A stretch of 64,000 nt of DNA from Ypsolopha sequella. Its lineage: Eukaryota; Arthropoda; Insecta; Lepidoptera; Ypsolophidae. Location of the stretch: positions 41,598,310-41,662,309 of the forward strand of contig OW203983.1 in assembly GCA_934047225.1 (NCBI GenBank), written 5' to 3'. A program made the translations under genes and the position numbers. Positions 29,571-40,400 of the stretch are shown in pieces (positions within the stretch are counted from its first letter, which is position 1; each line of letters starts with the position of its first letter). The notes under the pieces were generated by a model. It was not told the DNA's origin, ran no database searches, and saw nothing but the letters and a program-made list of their open reading frames with translations.

Positions 29571-31648
29571 ACCAAACCCAAAATGGGACCTACCTGGAAG
29601 TACACTCTTTCAAAGAAAAAAAGAATTGTTCAAATCGGTTCAGAAATGACGGAGTTATGGAGTAACAACGCCAAAAAAAAAAAAAACATACATTCGAATT
29701 GAGAACCGCCTCCTTTTTGAAGTCGGTTAATTACCTATAATTTTAGGAATATTTTCTATAAATTACAAATTAGTTTTTTTGCACATGTAAGTATCTATTT
29801 TTATTTATTTTGTTTATAACACTTTTTGCACATTTACACAAATAATTTAAAGGACAAAATAACAATTAAACATGGTGTACAAGGGCGGCACTTATTGCAA
29901 ATAGCAATATCTTCCAAGCAACCCTTGCTAGCTTACAGAAAGATGAACAAATTAACATGTGGAGGTGTAAATACAAATCAGAAAATAATATCTGATATTT
30001 TTAGGGTTCTGTAACTTGAAAGGAAAAACAGAACCCTTATAACATACCTCCGTCTGTCACAGAGGCTTTTCTTGAAAACTATGGTAACGTGGGAATTTGA
30101 AATTTAGCATGTTAGATCTTGATGACACATACCTGCGTCGCCAAACGTACTTATAAAACTAAAATGTCTCCTAAATTAAAATTAAATTATGTAGAAAATG
30201 TTTGACAGATCGCTGCCGTCTTGTGGCAGGGTTCCCAGAATGCTGGCAGCATTTCCTCTTTGGATTGCTAAACTAAGGCGTTGTCCAAAGTATGCTTTTG
30301 CTATTTGTTTTTGTTCTCGGTCCCCAGTAGTCCTGATGATATAGCTCAAAATTTGCTAGAAAGTACATTACGAAAGTTTTGATCCCCGTTGATCTCTTTT
30401 AGTGACTAATTGCATTCTTGGTAAGTAGAACAACAAAAAAAGGTAATAGACTATTCGACTTCAACTGGGCCGATCGATCTGTATGGCAGATGTAGTGTAA
30501 ATTACACCAAGCCGCCACAATCTGAAAATAATAAAGGATTTCAAACTAAAACTATCAAATCAAAAATATTTATTTACCAAAATAAGAAAATCAAACATAC
30601 ATTAACACAGCGGGCCCCGCAATAGTAAGTCTGTTACGCGGGCTCCCAGATAAAAATGTACACAAAAACACGTTTATTTACAAACTACTAGCTACTAGAC
30701 CTAAGAATAACATAGTTTAACTAATAATAAAAGTACAGTTACATTTAATTACAAGTAAAACTGAAACATGCACAAAGAAATAATAAAAAAAAATGTGTGT
30801 TAAGTGTGGTGTAAGTGTAGATATAACTAAATAAATACATGGGTGTTATAAATTACTAAATAAAATACATAAAGTATACAGTACATACATGAATATTTTA
30901 TTTTTATTTTATAATTGAAATAAATTATAGGGAAAAATAAATACTGTAAGATTAAAAAACTAAACTAACTATAAATTAAAATTACCTATCAATATGCAAG
31001 TATAAACTTTATTATTATATATTTATATTATTATTTTTATTATATTACCGAACAGATTATCTTTGAAACCTGAACGTCGTCGTCTTGGGGGCTTTGTTGT
31101 ATATCAAAATTATGCAAAATTAGGAGATATCTGATTTTAATATTATGTTCACTAGCACCCTTGTATTTTTTTTTACCTACGTTTATGCTTGGCCTTTACG
31201 GCACCTAACGTTAGGAACTTAATCAGTTAATCAGGAGGCGTTAATCAGTCTTTCCAGTGACTTCACAAATATCTACGAAAGTCTGTAAAGACCGAATGAC
31301 TGATACCACGCGTGTAACCACCACTCCCCAAAATTTTAAAAAGACATCGTAATGCTGTGAAGCATCGTCATTGCAATTCATCTTTATCGCGTTGCTTTGG
31401 GACGCGTAGCGGAGGACATTGAAAAAAATTATTAGCTACTGAGGGTAGAACCTGAAAATTTAAAACGTGTGATCTTTATTTCTGTGTCGGACAGACTTCC
31501 GAAAAACATGAAAAACTGACGATGGAATTGTATTCGACGTATATGTTTTAAAGGAATGGAAAATATCACGGTTTTTCGAGCAGATTCTTTGTGATATTTT
31601 TTTACGGAGTCGTAACAAAGTAGGTAGAAAGAAATAGAAAATCTAGAA
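29571..31648. other. Gene-free stretch with retroposon tails
   Basis: No coding exon recognised. Contains a piece of the GGTTCCGTA repeat family (about 30003-30070) and 'gatcgctgccgtcttgtggc' near 30208, which recurs in similar form near 46798, probably a LINE 3' region on the minus strand. A phrase 'cagcgggccccgcaatagta' with 'ttacgcgggctccc' lies near 30606-30652. Confidence 0.4.
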
Positions 31649-32113
31649 CAGGGGTCTCCAAACTTTTTAGCCTAAGGGCCGCACTGATTCTTCCACTAAG
31701 TCCCGAGGGCCAAGACCTAGATAGATCATCATTTCAAAATACCAATTGCTGTTTTGACGGTCAGTGAGATATCTTTTATGCAGGGCGCAGGAGTGTACTC
31801 CGTTCCGTTCGCAATTTCGGTTGTTACTTCGGGCAAGTGTCAAGGACATTAACCACGCGAAGGAGTCGGCTGTCTGTGCTGTGTGCTGTGCGCTTTTAAA
31901 TTGGGTTATAAATAACATTCTTATGACGCTATTTTTAGACAAAAACGCATGATAACGTTTCTGCAAATATCGGTTGTGAGTTTTGGTATAATATGTCATA
32001 AATATCATTACGTTATTATTATGAGTTTGTGAGTTTTAAATAAAAAAATAAACCGGGCATGGTGGTGCTGGCGGGCCGGTCTTGGCCCTCGGGCCGTAGT
32101 TTGGACACCTCGG
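31649..32113. mobile_element. hAT-type MITE (465 bp), 8-bp target duplication
   Basis: ATCTAGAA flanks both sides (31641-31648 and 32114-32121). Left terminus 'CAGGGGTCTCCAAACTTTTT'; the right read inward is 'CCGAGGTGTCCAAACTACGG'. Both are followed by 'gggcc' rich sequence. The interior ORFs (62 and 113 codons) show no transposase motif. Confidence 0.85.
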
Positions 32114-32195
32114 ATCTAGAATGTTCCAATGTTGTCTTACGTCAACGGGCAAAACATCCTAATCAATGAAGATACAATTTTTGTAATTTATCATT

Positions 32196-32400
32196 TTTAG
32201 AGTTCCGTACCCGAAGGGTGTCAAACGGGACCCTATTACTAAGCCTCCACTGTCTTTCCGTCTTACTGTCTGTCCGTCTGTCGTAGGGGTCTACAACTGT
32301 TATGGGTAGCCACTTGAAATTTTCACAGAATTTGAAACAAACACGGCGAACAAAAAAAAATGAAAAAATAATTAACCTTTTGGTGTCTCCATACAAAAAT
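32196..32400 (+). repeat. Partial copy of the GGTTCCGTA repeat (family F)
   Basis: Starts 'tagagttccgtacccgaagg' and continues 'gggaccctattactaagcct' and 'gtctgtccgtctgtc', as at 35955-36248. It lacks the ACTTGGCCGGTTT end. Confidence 0.7.
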
Positions 32401-32496
32401 CTTGGATATTTTTGACGTTATTTGTTTCAGCTCTAATTTAAAGAAGGTTATTAAAGTTTCAAATTTGGTCAGATTGTTGTACATACTCTAAACTCT

Positions 32497-32977
32497 AGGG
32501 CGCTCCACATTCACGCGAGACATTCACGCGAGAATCTCCGGAGATTCTCTGCGAGAACTGTAGCGAGAACTTCTTTGGGTACACACTCTCACAAAGTTCT
32601 TAAATAGTTCTCACTACAGTTCTCGCGTTCGATGACGATGGACGCAGAAGTAACCGCTGCGACAAGTTTATTGTTATGCGCATTCGCATATTATAATTAT
32701 GCGTATGCTAAAGAGAATATTGACGCCACAAGGTACACAATTACTTCCGTTCAAGTCGGCGGCGCGCGCGCTACTGAGAAACATGCGAGTGTGGAGTCAA
32801 TACACGTTCTCGCCTGTTCTCAAGTTCTCGCGCTCCTTTGTCTCGCGCCAAAAAACCGACAAAAAGTGGAGAAAAGCTGGAGAACAACGCGAGAACTTGA
32901 GAAATCGCTTCCACATTCACGGTTCTCGCATGTTTCTCGCGTTCTCGCGAGATTCTCTTGAGAATGTGGAGCGCCCT
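32497..32977. repeat. MITE rich in CGCGAGAA motifs (481 bp)
   Basis: Perfect 16-bp inverted ends AGGGCGCTCCACATTC. At least ten TTCTCGCG/CGCGAGAA-type octamers (some with one mismatch) are spread through both arms. It contains a 109-codon ORF with no recognised domain. Target duplication not identified. Confidence 0.7.
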
Positions 32978-34246
32978 TAAAGAAAAACAACAAAAATTGA
33001 AAATTACAGTTACTTACTCAGCGGTTAGCGGCAGCTGAATTGTTTGAAATATAATAAAATAATTAAAATTATTTTTAGAAGTAAGAACACTATGTCAAAA
33101 TTTTTCTGACGTATGTAAATTAAACAATTATTTTAGTCCGAAAAGGATCCTCCCGCGCACACCGGCACCCATACATCCACACCGTCCCACTCCTACCAAA
33201 ACGTATACTTTGAGAGAGAGAGAGAGAGGAACGCCATGAAAATTGTGAAAATTGTGAACGCCACCATAAACACGCAGAAGGATCACTGTAAGACAACCGT
33301 AAAAAGATGAAAAAGCCAGTTTAGCAGAGTCACCATTTTAGCGGGTAAGAATATACATACCAAACATCCGAATTTCGGGTCGCTGGGGAAGGGGGTGGAG
33401 GAGGGAGACCCCCTGAACCCCCCCCCCCCCCCGCGAAAACAAGTTTTTTTTAAATTGTTATCCATGATAATTGGACACCTCATACAAACATTATTCTTCC
33501 TAGACTATGGTTTAATTATTGTGGTCACTACAATAATATATCTATTGAATGAACCTATCAGTACTTACTGAAGTAACTTTTACAACACAAATTCACTTCG
33601 TCATTGGCTACGGCGCTGTGGGAAGTGCAGGCCCTTCGCCCTCGCGTAACAAAGCTCAGGCACCCGTGTGTGCCGTAACGGCTGAGGCTGGTCGCCGAAG
33701 GCTTTGTAACGGTGGGCGGGGCCTGCCCTCTCTCCGCACCTTCGGCGTTTCATATACACTCTAGGGGTAGTAGCCACAAGACTGTATAGAGTTGGGTTGT
33801 ATTGAGTTGATTTTTGGACAGTTTTAACCTACCAGTAAAGGAGTCGGTTTTTAAACCATTGCAACCTACCCCCACACGCACCCCTGTCCCCCCCCCTCTT
33901 CCATAAAATAACAATTTTTTTCATAAAAATTTTATGCGTTTCATTTCCCGTAAATCTTTCAATTTTAATTTTAATCGTTATTAAATAAAACAGCGGCTCC
34001 GGCAAAAAAAAATGCTAAAAGGGTTCAACTATACCCTAACTACCCTTTCCTATTTAAAAAATAATCAAAATCAGGTGTTCATCATCTATACCCAACCCGC
34101 GGCTTGTTTTGTGTCGCTTTGATACTATATGACTCCTTGTTGTTATCTACTATATTTTTAGGGTGTCATACCCGTATTAAAGTACGAACTGAAAAGTGGT
34201 AATTCTAAGTTAGGCCATTTCGTCATCTAGCGTCACAAAGCGTTGC
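32978..34246. other. Gene-free stretch with simple repeats
   Basis: Holds (GA)n at 33212-33228, a run of about 15 C at 33418-33432, and a G/C-rich block at 33610-33750 whose origin I do not recognise. No coding exon recognised. Confidence 0.4.
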
Positions 34247-34254
34247 TATATAAA
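34247..34254 (+). promoter_or_regulatory. TATA box of a candidate spliced transcript
   Basis: TATATAAA. About 28 bp downstream a pyrimidine-rich start (CTCCTATTT after a C, about 34275) is followed by a good donor (GTGAGT at 34306). The arrangement suits an RNA polymerase II promoter with a TOP-like start. Assigned from sequence only. Confidence 0.45.
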
Positions 34255-34339
34255 CCCCAGATCCGCACGCGCACCTCCTATTTGGACGTCGTCGACACAG
34301 GGGACGTGAGTACTTCCTTTAATTTCTCTTTTGGCTCAC

Positions 34340-34915
34340 TTTCGGGCGGCAGCCATTTTGTTGCGACCGCGTGTAAAAATTCTTTTATAATCATACAGTT
34401 TCTCTTACTTATGTTTAGAATTGTGATTTAAAAGTGTCTTTTTTAGTTTTATATTATACGTACGTTTGGTATTATCCATCCGCCTAATGACTACCTTATT
34501 GCAAGCCAAATATAAAAGATCGAAATATAGCCCTAAATTGTATTTTTTATTGTTTATAAGCATTGAATAAGCTTAAAATAAAATTCATTAACTGATTGTG
34601 AACTGAATGATTACAGCATCCATAAGTTTTTTAGGTATATTCATTTTAGGGTGGCGGCCATTTTGTTGTGACCGCGTGTAAATTTTTTTTGAAATCGCCC
34701 ACTTTTTATTATTTATGTTGAGAGAGAATTGTGATTTAAAAGTGTCTTTTTTAGATTAATATTATATTATCCATTCGCCTGATGACGATCTTATTGCAAG
34801 CGAAATATAAAAGGTCGAAATCTAGCCGTAAAATTCATTCAATCATATGCTTTAAATTACCTTAAAATAAAAACCATTAAATTATTGTAAACTGAACGAT
34901 TGCAGCATCCTTGTA
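34340..34915 (+). repeat. Two-unit tandem duplication of about 300 bp
   Basis: Both units read '(c)ggcRgccattttgttg', then 'gaccgcgtgtaaa', 'gtgatttaaaagtgtctttt', 'cttattgcaagc' and end 'gcagcatcc' or 'acagcatcc'. The second starts near 34648. They lie in intron 1 of the candidate transcript. Confidence 0.75.
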
Positions 34916-35621
34916 TTTTTTTGTACTTTTGTTCCAGTGTGCCAGGAGTCCCTTGGGGATCACGGCCTGCAGCAGTATGGTAAGTACAAAGGTCTCTAGT
35001 ATATCTTCAGTTATTTTTAACAGTGTTACATCACATCATTTTAATGTAGTTCTTAATCGACAGCTTTTCATCACACCACGTGGTTTTCGGTCTTCCTTTA
35101 TTCTATATCAACACACATCCATTCAATATAGTTCTTAGTCGACGATTTCTCTGCATATTATTTCAGTTCATCACACCACGTGGTTTTGAGTCTTCCTTTA
35201 TTCTATATCAATATTATATTTTCCCTTCTTCATTTTTATCTCATGAAACAAGAATCTCCAATGCTTGCTGTTCCGTTAACGGTGGCAAGGTTGACGCCAC
35301 ATGCACCATAATCCAACTGATACTCATCTCACTGTACCAAATTTTGTTTCTGGAACAAAATGGTGATCAACGATCATTTATCTAACATCCTACTTTACTT
35401 GTTTAAAGGCAGACGGAAGCTTCTGCCAACGGCAGCAGGCCGTGGTGTGCCTAATGCCCCTGCCAGTGCCGAGCACGCTCACCCAGCCTGGCCGACGACG
35501 CGGTTGGTGCTATCACCCAGCCTGGCCGACAAGGTGCACTAGCACTCTAAAACTGCAGCATCTTGTCATAACATGTGAGTACCTACACACTTGTTTTAAT
35601 TTTTATGGTGTAGTCAAAATT

Positions 35622-35846
35622 CCAAATTCATACTTGAGCCTTGGTATCTCATCAGCATCATGAACCAATAACGATTTTTGTAAAACTCTTGAAACTAAAT
35701 TTCGACTCCCCATAGTGATTCACTCAGACCTGGGAGTGAATTACTACGGGAAGTCGAAATTTCATTATACGAATATCACAAAAATTTTTATCGATTCATG
35801 ATGCTGATCACTTACCAAGCCTCCAGTATGAATTTGGACGATGATC
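35622..35846. repeat. 225-bp MITE with long inverted ends
   Basis: Left 'ccaaattcatacttgagcct' and right its near complement, continuing through 'catcagcatcatgaa' / 'ttcatgatgctgat'. The related intron at 36376-36447 lacks it, so it inserted after the exon-intron duplication. Confidence 0.7.
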
Positions 35847-35954
35847 AAAAAGTCACCTTGTATATAATAATATTTCTAGGGGATGATGAATATTCACATT
35901 TTACTGTGCTAGCTTTTGCCTGCGTCTTTGTTTGCGTAGCCGAACTGCCTTTTT

Positions 35955-36248
35955 AGGGTTCCGTACCCAAAGGGTAACCAACGGGACCCTATTACTAAGA
36001 CTCCGCTGTCCGTCCATCTGTTCGTGTGTCACCAGGCTGTATCTCATGTACCGTGATAGTTAGACAGTTGAAATTTTCAAAGATGATTTCTGTTGCCGCT
36101 ATAACAATAAATACTAAAAAACAGAATAAAATAAATATTTAAGGGGGCTCCCATACAACAGACATGTTTTTTTGTCGTTTTTATAAATAATGGTACGGAA
36201 CTACGGAACCCTAAGTGCGTGAGTCCGACTCACACTTGGCAGGTTTCT
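35955..36248 (+). repeat. Family F repeat, short complete copy with visible empty site
   Basis: Runs from 'tagggttccgtacccaaagg' to 'ccgactcacacttggcaggt'. The duplicated intron at 36525-36545 reads 'gccgaactgccttttaataa' without it, so the block is an insertion. Confidence 0.75.
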
Positions 36249-36765
36249 TAACAGTAACACCAGACTTGTTCTTTTCTTCGTAACTTATAGTTGTTTCATT
36301 TGTTCCAGCAAACATCTACAAAACAGCATCAACCGTATAGCACTCACGGACGCATCTTTGTCACATGTGTGTGAGTACCTACACACTCTTTTACTTTTTA
36401 TTGTGTAGTCAAAATCGGAGACTTACCTAGCTCTAATATATATAATAATATTTCTAGGTGATGATGAACATTTACATTTTACTATGCTAGCTTCTGCCCA
36501 CGTCTTTGTTTGAGTAGCCGAACTGCCTTTTAATAACAGCAACACTTGAGCTGTTCTTCTCTTCATAACTTATTTGTTCTTTCATTTGTTTTAGCGAACA
36601 ACTCTGCATACCTGACTACAAAAACCTACACTGCTTTCCACTTTTATTAGTTGTTTTCTTTTTCTACATTTACTCAGTAATGAATCTCCTTTGGCGGCTA
36701 TGCGTGATATCCGGTCTACCGACTAGGGTTGACCAAATTTTCAACTTCTTCGAATTTTCCAAAAA

Positions 36766-36816
36766 AGTTATGGGCGGCATTTTAATTTGGGGTACATTAA
36801 AATGCCGCCCATAACT
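36766..36816. repeat. Perfect 21-bp hairpin
   Basis: Arms 36766-36786 ('agttatgggcggcattttaa' plus t) and 36796-36816 are perfectly complementary with a 9-base loop. No surrounding ORF. Confidence 0.9.
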
Positions 36817-36940
36817 TAAGTTTTGTTTAAAAAATATGAAAAAATAATTCATTCAGTTAAAGCTACAGTAGAGAACACATTGAAGGGCTAGTTGAAAATT
36901 CGGCCAATACCTACTCCCGTTTCTAATTCTATATGTTTGT

Positions 36941-37535
36941 TTAATTTTAAGGACTCAATGATTGTATTATGCTCACACATTAACTTAGTATGTATGTTAA
37001 TTTTGTTTGGCATTTTTCGTTACTCAATTCATTTATTTGCTCGACAGGCTCACTATCTAGGTTAATTCAGGTCCACCTCGTTTACATAGTTATCCTTCTC
37101 AAGTCCCTTCCATGTGTTGATATAATTTTAAGGTCATTTAATTTTAAGGACTCAATGATTGTATTATGCTCACACATTAACTTAGTATGTATGTTAATTT
37201 TGTTTGGCATTTTTCGTTACTCAATTCATTTATTTGCTCGACAGGCTCACTATCTAGGTTAATTCAGGTTCACCTCGTTTACATAGTTATCCTTCTCAAG
37301 TCCCTTCCATGTGTTGATATAATTTTAAGGTCATTTAATTTTAAGGACTCAATGATTGTATTATGCTCACACATTAACTTAGTATGTATGTTAATTTTGT
37401 TTGGCATTTCTCGTTACTCAATTCATTTAGTTGCTCGACAGGCACACATCTAGGTTAATTCAGTTTCATCTTGTTTACATAATTATCCTTCTCGAGTTCT
37501 TTCCATGTGTTTATATAATTTTGAGGTTACCACAT
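36941..37535 (+). repeat. 197-bp tandem repeat, three units
   Basis: Units start at 36941, 37138 and 37335, marked by 'ttaattttaaggactcaatg'. The first two are nearly identical; the third has many substitutions in its second half. The repeated open frames inside are a by-product of the array. Confidence 0.95.
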
Positions 37536-38386
37536 ACTCAATATTTAACACGTGTTAAGTTCTCAATAAGGTTAAATTGTAAAGGTATATAACAAGGTAT
37601 AAAATGTATCATTGCAAGTAAGATTTTTCATAATTTTTTCATTTTCAAGTGTTTATTTAATTTTAAGGTTACATATATATATATATTTTTGGTGTTTTCA
37701 ATAAACATATTTTCAGTATTTGAGTGTATTTTTCATCTGTCTTACTAGCCAGCCCGAGTAGTTTTTTGAAAATCCTTCAGCTTGAAAAGAGCCGGTGGGA
37801 TAGGTTCCATGGCGCGACCGCATGGTTATTTTTTTTGACAACCCAGAACCACTTTGGCCTAGGCCAAACTAGTTTGTCCTAAAATCAGGTTTGTCCGTTA
37901 AAATATACATCTAGATCTCCTAATTACTTACTCGTATTACTCAATTATAAATATTTAATTATTAAATTGATGATTTTATATTAATGTTAAAAAAGCATGG
38001 ATGAACAATTATATTTCATCTATATTACGTAATCGATTGTTGCCGATTTTTGACCCCCCTCCCCCCCAGCAATCATCTTATCGTCATTGTAATTGAATGA
38101 CCCCATCTTCTGTACGCTGTGGTACCAAGTCGCCAAGACCCAAGTGCCTCAGCCTAGAGAAAAACCCGGACTTAGTGCCTAGGTCTGACGGTGAGTCGTT
38201 ACTGGACAATCCTTTATACCTATCATTAAGATACATTTTATGGTGTACTTTTGGTTTTTATTCTCATAGATTAATTTTCAATTTCTTCGTGATACTCATG
38301 GTTGTTCCTTACGTTCCTCTCACAATCTCCTTTTGGCAACACCATCTCATTCATCATCCTTCATCACAAATTCCTTTTTAGTCCAA
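37536..38386. other. Mostly unassigned stretch
   Basis: An open frame at 38097-38190 ('CGTKSPRPKCLSLEKNPDL' and a donor-like GTGAGT at 38190) could be an exon, but nothing confirms it. A C-rich tract lies at 38056-38069. Confidence 0.3.
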
Positions 38387-38860
38387 GCTGTTCGGCTGTC
38401 GAACGATCTTCCTTTGCCAATAAGGAGGGCTCCGTCACTGCCTGTCTTCAGGAAATTAGTCAAGGGTTATTACTTGTCACTCTAACTCTTCTGCACCATA
38501 TTTTGTATTTGCATTCAGAGCTTTTATATTTCATTGTTTAAATGTATATATGTAAAATGTATTTATTATGTTTGGAAATAATTATTTATATTATGTAGGT
38601 ATATGCATGTATTAGTATGTATTATTATTTATATAATTTAGCTTCTACTTTATATACCTTATTTTACATGTACACCGCCTCTTCAGCAATCTTAATGTAT
38701 TTATTTTTCCACCTAAAGGTTGTCTGGAAGAGATCGCTTTAAGCGATAAGACCGCCTATTTGTACTTATCCTTTGTACTCGTATTTTTAAGTTCAATTAA
38801 TAGTATTCTTTTTCTTTTGTAGTGTAACAATAATGCTATATTGTATTGTATTGTATATGC
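38387..38860 (+). pseudogene. LINE ORF2 C-terminus and 3' UTR
   Basis: Bases 38387-38485 encode 'AVRLSNDLPLPIRRAPSLPV' followed by 'FRKLVKGYYLSL' and a stop, the typical C-terminal '(W)N.LP..IR...S...FK..L' segment of Jockey/CR1-type ORF2 proteins. The 3' UTR contains 'ggaagagatcgctttaagcg' and 'ataagaccgcctatttgtac', a 3' UTR style I recall from lepidopteran LINEs. It ends in a (TATTG)n tract near 38838-38858. The reverse transcriptase is absent: a heavily 5'-truncated copy. Confidence 0.75.
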
Positions 38861-39004
38861 CCAGACATTTATTTGCATATTACAGATGTAAATGTCGCAT
38901 TCAAATAGTAAAATTAGGCATTTTACAAACGGCGCCGTCAGTTTCTAAACGCTCGCTATTTTGCTATTTGACGAATCTTCGTCATAGAGTAGAATCCGCC
39001 TTTT

Positions 39005-39662
39005 TTAGGGTTCCGTAGTCAACAACAAGGAACCCTTACAGTTTCGCCATGTCCGTCTGTTTGTCTATCCGCGGCTTAGCTTATAGACTATTTGTGTTAG
39101 AAAGCTGTAATTTGGCATGGGTATACATTTTTATCACGCCGATAAAGTGGTACAGTTAAATTTTGAAAAAGTTTTTTTTAAGGTACCTCCTCTACACGTA
39201 AAGTGGGGATGATTTTTTTTTCTCGTCTGTTCCCTAGAGTGTGGGGTGTCGTTAGATAGGTAATTTAAAAATATTGGGGATATGAGAAGACCATTTTTCG
39301 ATCCAGGGTTTTATTTGCGAAATATTAAGCTTAAAGTGTTAATTTTTGTTAGAGTCAAGTGTCCTCCCTGCCAGCGAAACGGTTGTATTTGGAGACGTGA
39401 AAAAAATCACGGCAGTAGTATACATAACGAAATTAAAAGGAAAACTATCACAGCTAAGTAGGCTTTACAAGTTAACGAGTAATAGTCGACCAACCTAAAA
39501 TGAAAATTGCTTACAAATTCCATTGAAAATTACCTTTTATTTATGCAACCAAATTCATACTAGAGGCTCGGTAAGTGATCAGCACTAAGGTTCATTGGCC
39601 TTTTATAGATAATGGTACGGAACCCTTCGTGCGCGAGTCCGACTCGCACTTGGCCGGTTTTG
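39005..39662 (+). repeat. Family F repeat, long copy (about 658 bp)
   Basis: Starts 'agggttccgtagtcaacaac' and ends 'ccgactcgcacttggccggt'. The interior is longer than in the 35955 copy and unrelated in its middle part. Confidence 0.75.
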
Positions 39663-40009
39663 TTATAATTTGCCTCTGCATATAGTAATTAATTTGGAAC
39701 AAGTGAGGGTCGCCTCGCTCTGCTCCGCTTCGCTCGGCTCCCAATATGTACTTACATGTAAACCTAACACGCTCCTTCCCGCTCCGCTCTTCGTCGCACC
39801 TATTTTCCACTTTTTGACGAAAGATTTTCGTACACGACAGAGCAGGAAATTACAATTAGAGATATATAATATAATTATATAATATATTCATAAAACATCG
39901 ATGTTTTACGTCGATGTTTTTATGAACGATACATCGATGCATCGATGTTATCCATGAACAATGGTTAGATCGATGTTTTTATGACGAGTATAGGTCAGTA
40001 AAAGGCATT
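39663..40009. other. Stretch with clustered ATCGATG motifs
   Basis: At 39894-39975 the motif ATCGATG/CATCGAT or a one-base variant occurs about six times, partly as overlapping palindromes ('acatcgatgcatcgatgtta'). No gene recognised. Confidence 0.5.
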
Positions 40010-40400
40010 TCATTCATTCTACTAATATTATAAATGCGAAAGTTTGGATGGATGGATGGATAAATGGATGTTTGTTACTTCTTCACGCCGTAACTACTGA
40101 ACCGATTGGGCTGAAACTTTGAACAAATGTAGTTCTAGACCTGGAATAGGACATAGCCTACTTTTTATCCCATAAATCAGTTCCCGTGAGATGGCAATGG
40201 GGTTTCAAGTTCCTATAGAAAAGTGATGTAATGTTACTCCTTCACGCCGTACCTACTGAACCGATTGGGCTGAAGTGTAGTTCTTGACCTGGAATAGGAT
40301 ATAGGCTACTTTTTATTCCATAAATCAGTTTTCATGGGAACAAGAAATAGTGTCGTTCAAAGACGCGGCTCGGCCTTTAGCCTCGCTAAACATACTATAC
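40010..40400 (+). repeat. Dispersed lepidopteran-type repeat, internally duplicated
   Basis: Starts 'actaatattataaatgcgaa' and has two similar blocks, each with 'cttcacgccgta(a/c)ctactg', 'aaccgattgggctgaa' and 'gacctggaatagga'. The combination is common in lepidopteran genomes as far as I recall. Confidence 0.6.

Larger units (their letters stand above)
34275..37700 (+). ncRNA. Candidate spliced non-coding transcript
   Basis: Exon-like blocks with matching splice sites run in order: about 34275-34305 (donor GTGAGT), 34938-34979 (acceptor TTCCAG, donor GTAAGT), 35409-35574 (donor GTGAGT), 36309-36370 (acceptor TTCCAG, donor GTGAGT), then an acceptor TTTTAG at 36593-36594. Joined, they give no long ORF. 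AATAAA occurs near 37698. Introns contain a two-unit duplication (34340-34915), a MITE and a family F repeat. Two donors share the same downstream intron start, 'gtgagtacctacacac', and two introns share their 3' halves, showing exon-intron duplication. A snoRNA host gene or long non-coding RNA would look like this. I could not find a convincing box C/D or H/ACA RNA inside, and no expression evidence is available. Confidence 0.3.

Noticed and set aside
35274..35335. H/ACA RNA-like stem (CTTGC...GCAAG) in an intron
   Set aside because: Only one hairpin is clear; the hinge box, second hairpin and ACA tail are not convincing.
36447..36530. Box C/D snoRNA (TGATGA box in a duplicated intron)
   Set aside because: A C-box-like TGATGA is present in both intron copies, but there is no CTGA D box at a suitable distance and no terminal stem.
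36990..37453. Two overlapping ORFs with identical hydrophobic sequence
   Set aside because: They are the same phrase repeated by the 197-bp tandem array.
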